Shown piece after piece: positions 57,426 through 64,000 of a stretch of DNA of 64,000 nucleotides. The notes under the pieces were generated by a model. That model was given only the letters and a program-made list of their open reading frames with translations, did not search any database and was not told the origin of the DNA. Origin of the DNA: Diplodia intermedia (lineage: Eukaryota; Ascomycota; Dothideomycetes; Botryosphaeriales; Botryosphaeriaceae); NCBI GenBank assembly GCA_021495925.1, contig JAKEKT010000128.1, positions 23,056 to 87,055 on the forward strand, in the 5' to 3' direction. Positions within the stretch are counted from its first letter, which is position 1; each line of letters opens with the position of its first letter. Position numbers and translations under genes: made by a program.

Positions 57426-60186
57426 CTACAGCAGCCCCGGCGTGCTCACAGCCTCCTGCTCCCTCTTGATGCGGTACAGGGCCAGCTTCGCGAAGCGGCC
57501 GAGGCTGGCCCAGAAGTGGCGGCCCGCCGGGTGGTCCATGACCTTCTCGAGCAGCGCGACGACGGCCTGGCGCACGTCCTGGCGCGGGTGGAACAGGCCC
57601 AGCGAGAGGTGGAAGAGGCCGCTGTTGGACTCGGGCGTGACGCAGAGCAGCTGCAGGATCGTGTCGTACTGGCGCTGCGCGGCGGCCGAGATGGGCGAGA
57701 GCCGGCGGTCGGGCGCGATGGGCGGCACCTTGGCCGTCGGGCTGACCGGGCTGCCGCCGCCGCTGGCGGCGTCGTCGTCGCCGTCGTCGTTCGCCGAGAC
57801 GTCGTCGCCGCCTTTTCCGTTCAGGATGCCGGCGATGCTCTTGTCCTTGTTGCTGGCGTCTTCCTTTTCGTCGCTCGGCTTGGGCTTGCCGGCCTCCTCG
57901 ACCGCGCGGGCGAGGGCGAGGTAGACGCCGGCGCTCTGCTCGTGCGTCAGGCGCGTTGCGCGCAGGCGGTCGTGCAGCCAGAGTAGGTCGAGGTGGCGGA
58001 TGGGCTGGCGCTCCCACATGCGCGCCAGGTCCTGGACGTAGCTGTAGTAGGAGCGCGTGTTGCGCCAGCCTTCCACCCGGTGCACGTTGGCGCCCAGCTC
58101 CCGTAGCCGCTCGGCCTCGGTGGCCCACACGTAGCCGTGGCCCTTGATGTTGGCGTCGACGGGCGAGAACTCGGCCTCTGGCGAAGTGGGCGATAGCGCT
58201 GAAGCGGCGGATTGCGCGCCGATGTGCAGGGCAGAGGCGCCGTAGACCGTCTCTTCGGACGCCGCTGCGAGCCGGGTGAATTTCAGCACCCAGTCGCGGA
58301 ACCGCGATCGGATTGCCCCTTCTCCGAGACGGTTGGAGATGGCGCCAAGGATGGCTTCCATGAATTGCGTGTCTCCCGTGGGGTCTATGTCCTTCCCGGT
58401 GGTACTGGGCATGTTCATGCTGAGGTTGGCGTTCAGGCCCTGCCCCAGAGCACTTGCAAGCCCGGGGGGCAGCATGGCTTGCTGTTGTTGGAAGTAGAGT
58501 AGCCCGTCTGTTACCCCTGCGCCCTCAATCCTGTGAGAGATTTTCATCCGACCTGCAGGCAGGTCGCAGAGCACATCCCACCACTCCGGCTTGTGTGCGA
58601 ACGCAGGATTGGTGACGCCGGCAATAAACCCGGGAACTTGGATCAAGTCGTCGATTTTTGTCAGATCAGTATAAGGAAATGCGTGGCGAGTGAAGCCTCG
58701 CAGCACGCCTCCGGATGCTAGTGCACACGCTGCAAGGACGGCTTCAGCAACTTCTCCAGACGGCCGATTATGACCAAGGAAGACGATGCGTTTTTGGGTC
58801 AGCAAAGCATTGACTAGCACAATGATCGGATGCGTATAGGCTCCGGAGGTCGTGAGATGCGGATGCAGCGTGAACGGCTGCGGAGAAGCTGCGTGTGGCG
58901 TGGAGAACGTCTGGATGAGCTTGATGAGGGAGAAGTCTCCAACAGTCTCCGGCTGAATAGCAGTCGGGACCTTGATGGGCACTGGGATTCCATTGTACAT
59001 CACACGAGACTCGAACTCGTGCGTGTCTCTTGGAAGAGTGTATCTGTTGGCAGGGGCCCGAGTTGGAGAACCTGAAGTTGTCTTGGACAGTGCTAGTTGG
59101 GTGTCCTCTATGTCTTCAACCTGCCTTTGGGCAACCATTTGCTCGAACTTCTCGATGAACATGTCGGGTGCTGTAGAGGCCTGGAGGATATTGCGTTCGA
59201 GGAAAGACAGTTTTGGTAACAGCGAGAGATCCATGGAATTGAGCGAATCATACAGAGATGCGAGTGTCTCTGGTTCGGGGTTGCGGAAGTATTCCTCGAT
59301 AGCAAGCAGCAGTAAAGGCTGAGAGCGAATGAGCGTTCCGGGCTTTGATACTGGGAAACGGAAGGCATTGTTACCTTGTAAATGTGCAGGAAACTGTGTC
59401 TTGTGCAGATTGCCATTGCTTTGCAGACAGCACCTCTGTTACTGCGTCAACAACGACCTTTGATGCTCACTGCAGCGGTACATACCTTTTCACTGTATTG
59501 TCTTGCTTGGTATTCACTAAGTTAAGCACATATATTAAAGGCGGCCCCTCGAAACCCTCATCGTCACTCTCTTCCGAGTCCTCCGAGTCGAGGTCGTCGT
59601 CATCGTCCTCGTCCTCCTTATCGGAGGCAGTGCCATTGTCTCCGTTGGCGGCGCCGTTGGCCGCCTTCTTCGCCTTTCGCTCACTGCGCAAACGCCTGCG
59701 CTCGCGCCGCTCCTCTTTGGCCTCCTCCTCGGCCTCGGTGTCCTTGTGCAAGAAAAATATGGTCCAGTCCTGGCTGCGGACGTGAGCCTGATCCGGAAGC
59801 ATCAGGTCTGCCAGCATATGCTCGTCGCCGCTGATTGGACCGGGGTATTGGTGCTCCATGATACTCCCCCGATCGATATCGAAGCTCGCGACCAGAATGT
59901 ACTCGACATGGTTCTCACGCGAATTCGAGGGGTATTGCGAGCGCAGAGGGCGACCCATTCGGCCTGGCGAGCGAGGTCTGAAGTTGCGCGACGAGGCAGA
60001 GGGGCTGTAATCGCGGGGGATCAGAGCCGGCGCAGGCGAGCGCGAGGGGCGCGAGAGCGTGGACGGGGAGCGCGAGGGCGGGAAACTGGAGAGTGACGAC
60101 TGGCGATGCGACTTGGTGGTGGCAGCAGGGGAGATGGTCGTGGAAGAAGAAGGCGGTGGAGGCCGCGCGACCTGCACGGAGGCCAT
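57426..60186 (-). CDS. AFI1: Afi1-type DENN/SPA protein, Arf3 polarity factor
   Basis: Fungal Afi1 homologue; in yeast Afi1 binds the Arf3 GTPase and keeps it polarised at the plasma membrane. Exons on the minus strand: 60186-59486, 59435-59375 and 59318-57426; 884 residues, frames exact. The start MASVQVARPP precedes a Ser/Pro-rich leader. The family's N-terminal block is clear: HVEYILVASFDIDRGSIMEHQYPG, DEHMLADLMLPDQAHVRSQDWTIFFL. A basic then acidic loop (RRERRRLRSERKAKKA, DEDDDDDLDSEDSEESDDE) interrupts it before [24 protein letters not shown]-like sequence and the short second exon (MAICTRHSFLHIYK). The third exon gives the DENN-like core: HPIIVLVNALLTQKRIVFLGHN, HAFPYTDLTKIDDLIQVPGFIAGVTNP, then a helical tail ending near FWASLGRFAKLALYRIK. 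It shares a divergent promoter with the EF-hand gene. Confidence 0.94.
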
Positions 60187-60652
60187 GGTGGAAGGGGCCA
60201 GGAGAGCTCTGATGTGAAGTGGACCAGGGGCCGGTGGGGGTGATTTGACTCGTGCGGGGCAGGCCTTGCGCGCGGATGCTACGACGACGCGGTGCAGCGG
60301 GCGACTGAGCAGAATCCACAGTTTACTTTATTCCGGCAGCCATTGATAGAGACGATGAGAGTTTTGCGAGCCCAGCTGCAGCCGACCGCGCCGCATGTAG
60401 CGCGGCAGGGCTGCGACTAGACGGGCGAGCCCCTGGTCGAAGGACTCGCTAATTCCCGCGCGGGTCCCCCAAGGCCCCAAGGCCACGCCTGGCGCGTTGC
60501 TCCACCGACACGCCGACAGCGCCCGAACCGGCTGAGCATCAACACGCGCGTCATCGAACTGCCTGTGCCTGTGTAACTCCGCCTGCACCGACGACGGTCA
60601 CCGCCATCCACCACCGCCCTGCACACCGCGCTCCGATCCTCACGCTCCGAAC
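60187..60652. promoter_or_regulatory. Divergent promoter between Afi1 and EF-hand genes
   Basis: 466 bases between two start codons facing away from each other, GC-rich with no TATA box recognised. It must contain both promoters and both leaders. Confidence 0.5.
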
Positions 60653-61750
60653 ATGGTAAGAAGCCCATTTGCACGCCTCGACGCTGCTCTGACTGATCCG
60701 CCTTAGTCGTCCGCACCCGGCCCTTCGAGCCCGCTCAGAACGTCCAATCTCTTTGCAAACGCCAACCGCGCCTCTCCGTTCCGTCGCTCAGGCTCGAGAC
60801 TCGACACAACCTCCCCGTCCGCTCTGCGTAGCTCGCCTTTCGCGTTGCCCTCAAAGCCCGCAGACGTTCGTCCGACCACACCCTCGCGCCTGTCACCTGC
60901 GAAGGAGCGCGACAGTCCTTTCCGCCGGTCAACATCCTCTGTTAATGGCGACGCAGAGGGCGTCAACGCCGGCGAGTCAGGCGATGGATCCGCAGCGGAT
61001 ACTTCTGACAGACCTAGCCTGGGCAGCCCGTTTTTGACAACTCGCAAGACCACCTTGAGCCCGGATCCCCCAGCCTCGCCAACCCGCCCTTCAGTCCAAC
61101 GCAACATTACCATGACTACGGATACGAGTACCGTCAAACCTCCCCCATCCCCGCCTGTTCAGCGCCGACCACAACGGCCACCACCTGCGGCCAGGGCCGC
61201 TTCGTTGCTCGGTAGCAGCGACCCTCTCGCCCACCTCCCTCCGGCCTTACTGCACAGCATGCGTGAATCGTTCAGTGTGCTCGATCGCGATAACAAAGGG
61301 ACTATCAGCGCTCCAGACGTTCAGGACGCCCTCTCCCAGGTTGGGCTCGACAATGGACCGGCTTCGATCACTCCATACTTTGAAGGACAGTCCCAGTCGC
61401 TGAATCTCTCCGCATACCTCAACATGATGGCGTCCCTGCTTGCGCCCTTGAGCAGGGAGCGGGAGCTTCTCTCAGCCTTCGAGGCTTTCGATGACCAGGA
61501 TGATGGCCAGATTGACGTTGCGGAGTTGAGGGACGCATTGATGAACACAGCTCCGGAGCCAGGTCAGGAGAGACTCACGGAATTGGAGATCGAGAGAGTT
61601 GTTGAAGGCTTCAGAGGTCGCAGAGCTTTGGGAAAGAAGGGCAAAGGTGGCTTGGGCCGTGGGGATGTGTTTCGTTACAAGGAATTTGTCGGTAGTGTTT
61701 GTGGCGGTTCATCGGCAAAGGATGCCAATGAAGAAGCGGCTGCGGCATAG
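60653..61750 (+). CDS. EF-hand protein, myosin regulatory light chain-like
   Basis: 348 residues from two exons: 60653-60655, which contains only the start codon, and 60707-61750. The splice ATG|GTAAGA...CTTAG|TCG is canonical and the second exon has no in-frame ATG for its first 46 codons. The first 180 residues are Ser/Pro/Arg-rich with LGSPFLTTRKTTLSP and TSPSALRSSPF motifs, likely phosphorylated. The C-terminal part has EF-hand 1 (LLHSMRESFSVLDRDNKGTI, loop about 194-205, with Lys at loop position 5) and EF-hand 2 (FEAFDDQDDGQIDVAELRDAL, loop about 263-274, with Gly6, Ile8, Glu12). The spacing and sequence resemble myosin regulatory light chains acting in cytokinesis. A Lys/Gly-rich insertion (GRRALGKKGKGGLG) interrupts the last helical pair. 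Family is firm, the myosin role is inference. Confidence 0.88.
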
Positions 61751-62282
61751 TGCATTTCTCACGACTTTGGTACGAGCATTTTGGCGTTGGGTCGGCGAAG
61801 CGGGTGTCTGTCGGGTGCATTGGTATAATCATGGCTAGAAATCTCAAGGACATTTTGGAACGAGCCCAATTGAGCTGGTTTAGACTGCGAATACCACCTC
61901 CAGGAGCACGAGCAAACTGGCCACGACAAGTAAGCTGATCTATCGACTGTTCCTTGCATAGGGAGTCTTGTGTGCCAGACTCTGGCGTCCAGCAGTATCT
62001 ACGAGTTTCCCGGTGCGAAGGGCGCTGGATGGGCAATCGGCTTGCTTTAGAACCATCATTTCAGTTGCAAGTTTAGAGTACAAGGTGCTATTGCAGCATC
62101 CCGCGCAAATAGCCATCCCGAGATTCACCCAGACAAGTGCCGTCGTGCGCACAGGGTGGCGTTTGCAGATGGCTTGCGTGTTGTAGGTGCAGGTGCAGAC
62201 CGTAGTTTAACCCGCCGCTCTTTCCTCCACCACCCGCCCCAGCGCCGACACGCTGCTCGCGCCTGGACACAACCGGACAACG
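61751..62282. other. Intergenic region, tandem genes
   Basis: 530 bases between two plus-strand genes. No gene is seen; the last 100 bases are pyrimidine-rich (cgctctttcctccaccacccgcccc) and are probably the core promoter of the next gene. Confidence 0.45.
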
Positions 62283-63781
62283 ATGCCCTGGTTCTCAATC
62301 TCCAAAGGGGATCCACCAACCGCCGCCCGGCTGCAAGACGTGGAAATGGCGTCTGATGGCGCATCGAGCGACTCCTCCCTCAGCGACTACGTAAGTTCCT
62401 GCCTTTCCGTGCTTGTGATCACTGCGCTGATGGCCTGAAAGATGGAGGTTGACTCGCCTACGCCCTCAACTGACGGCAACGCGCCGACCTGCTCTCCCGT
62501 AACCGCGAATACCCAAGTCTGTATGCCCAAAATCCTTTTCGCCGGTAAAACTTATTACGCGGCCAGGCCAACCACGGCGATATCCCCAAGGCTATCATGA
62601 ACAACGAACCGCAGAAGCCACCGGTGCCTGCCTGGCTGACCGACCCCGCTGGGAGAGCGGTGATCACACTCATTCCGAGTGTTGACAATCACAAGGTAAG
62701 TCTCTGTGATCTCCCACACCCAGGTAGTATGGCGTACCTCAATAACACCTAGGAGGAGGAGACGATTTGCGTTCACTATTGCACCCTTACACATGTCGAA
62801 CTCATTGGGTTGATGCATATAAAGCGAAACGACCCGGCCAGTCACTACCACAGGAAGACCGTAGCAATCCTGAATGAGCTCGGGCAGTTCAAGGCGTCGC
62901 ATCCTGCTGTAGCGCGCCGTCAACAACAACAAGTCGATGATCTCTTGCAGGCGCAATCCACTGGTCCGCCTTCCGATCTTGCGCGCGACGCGTGCACTAC
63001 CGGCGATAGTAGTCATGCCCAGAAGGCGCAAGGGAACCCTCAAGGCAGCGGCAGGGGCGATGTAAACGCTAGCATTCCCCAGAACGAGCAGCCGGCTCCG
63101 TCTGATAATGCTACCAACCTAGCCCAGACGACACAGACTCCTCGACAGTCTCAGCAGAGCAAGACCATTTACGTCGTTCTTACCCAGTACCAGCCCTTGG
63201 TGGAGTATGGAGGATCGGAATTTGAGTTCGGCATACAGGACCAGCACTCTAAAATTAACGGATTCTCTACCGTTAATCATTATACGAAAGCCTTCCGACT
63301 CCTTGGCGACGCAAAGACCTACGCTCTCGACTTGTTCACGCAACGTATTACTCTGGACTATCGCTACGTGATGCAGAAGGCGTGGGATGACCTGAGTCTC
63401 GAAGAGATCCGTGCATACGGCGTCACTGAGGACGGCCCTTCACCCCACATCCGCGGCTTCAGGATGTCGTCGACCAGCGAACCCTACTACTGGCAAGTCC
63501 GCTTCGGCTGTGACGAGGAGTTCTGTCGCATCTCGGTCCTCCCGGTCAAATCGGATGATCCAAAGTTGAAGGATCTGCCATTCGTTGAGGCTGGACAACC
63601 TCATGGCCGGATTCCGACCTCGCTGGAGCCGCCGAAGCGTCCCGCGAAGACGCCAGTTGATGCAGAGATGGCAGAGGACGCTACGGAGGCGACATCCAAT
63701 ATGGAGAAGTCGGACCCAGCTGAGAGTACCGCTTCTACGTCAACGACTCTTACGGAGACATCTCTACCGAGCGAGGGCTGA
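62283..63781 (+). CDS. Uncharacterised protein, four exons
   Basis: Not recognised. Exons 62283-62390, 62442-62516, 62567-62695 and 62753-63781; all junctions are phase 0 and the product is 446 residues. The second intron has a weaker donor (GTCTGT). The N-terminus is acidic and Ser-rich (MASDGASSDSSLSDY). A first conserved-looking block is KPPVPAWLTDPAGRAVITLIPSVDNHKEEETICVHYCTLTHVEL. After a Gln/Ser/Pro-rich linker with a QQQQ run, a second block runs SKTIYVVLTQYQPLVEYGGSEFEFG, NHYTKAFRLLGDAKTYALDLF, YVMQKAWDDLSLEEIRAYGVTEDG, YYWQVRFGCDEEFCRISVLPV. The tail is acidic and low complexity. There is no signal peptide or membrane segment, so a cytosolic or nuclear protein is likely. It may be restricted to a small group of fungi. 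Confidence 0.78.
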
Positions 63782-64000
63782 GTGAGCTATTGGTCACGGG
63801 ACAACATAGGTTTGAGCGAGACCCGACGGGATTGGTGAAACAGGTCTAGGAATGCGATCGATTGGCGAGGCAGAGCAAGCAAAGATGACAGTTGGTCTAG
63901 CTGTACGGTTACATGCGGCTTTGATAGGCAATGGACGGGATTGGACCCAACGGGGAACGTTGGAGTTTTTCAGTGAACAACGGACCTCTCATGCTTCCGC

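Noticed and set aside
1..64000. CRISPR arrays, insertion sequences or bacterial-type operons
   Set aside because: No spaced direct repeats, transposase frames or terminal inverted repeats were seen; the genes are intron-bearing fungal genes.

Overview
The window is nuclear DNA of a filamentous ascomycete (Pezizomycotina; Dothideomycetes is my best guess, not proven). The reasons are genes broken by short GT-AG introns (about 45-190 bases, several with a CTAAC- or CTGAC-like branch site), Q/T/P-rich low-complexity tails, and families typical of this group: DUF3431, Afi1, RGS-LOV, fungal MFS transporters and a GPI-anchored DUF7729-like protein. There are no bacterial-style operons, no CRISPR array and no recognisable transposon.

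Layout. 0-1 kb: the 3' part of an RRM gene cut by the window edge. 1-7.3 kb: a GC-rich block with no clear gene, apart from a frameshifted coding remnant near 5.5-5.9 kb. 7.3-9.4 kb: MFS transporter (+). 10.9-13.4 kb: a poly-Q nuclear-type protein (-). 14.4-15.8 kb: DUF3431 protein (-). 18.2-19.3 kb: Tra2-like RRM/RGG splicing factor (-). 20.1-23.8 kb: the NuA3 subunit Nto1 (-), head to head with a cystinosin (+) at 24.5-25.6 kb. 27.2-29.9 kb: an RGS-LOV photoreceptor (+). 30.6-31.3 kb: NatB catalytic subunit (+). 31.9-33.9 kb: a TPR protein (-). 34.1-34.5 kb: a very small O6-alkylguanine-DNA alkyltransferase (-). 34.9-37.4 kb: an F-box-like hypothetical (+). 37.8 kb: tRNA-Thr(AGU). 39.3-41.2 kb: a six-exon MFS transporter (+). 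43.1-44.4 kb: a GPI-anchored secreted protein (+). 45.5-47.6 kb: a disordered protein ending in a Cys-rich domain (+). 47.6-51.6 kb: no clear gene. 51.6-53.3 kb: a PH-domain protein (-). 53.3-57.4 kb: no clear gene. 57.4-60.2 kb: Afi1, an Arf3 polarity factor (-), head to head with a myosin-regulatory-light-chain-like EF-hand protein (+) at 60.7-61.8 kb. 62.3-63.8 kb: an uncharacterised four-exon gene (+).

The genes are mostly unrelated housekeeping functions (chromatin, splicing, N-terminal acetylation, vacuolar transport, polarity, cytokinesis), each with its own promoter; several pairs share divergent promoters of 0.4-0.7 kb. The most interesting gene is the RGS-LOV protein at 27.2-29.9 kb: a G-protein-signalling domain fused to a flavin blue-light sensor in which the photo-adduct cysteine and the flavin-contacting Asn/Gln positions are all present. 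The small alkyltransferase and the Cys-rich protein come next. Exon boundaries were deduced by eye from splice motifs and reading-frame continuity. In every multi-exon model except the RRM gene at the left edge the frames close exactly, but no transcript evidence was available.
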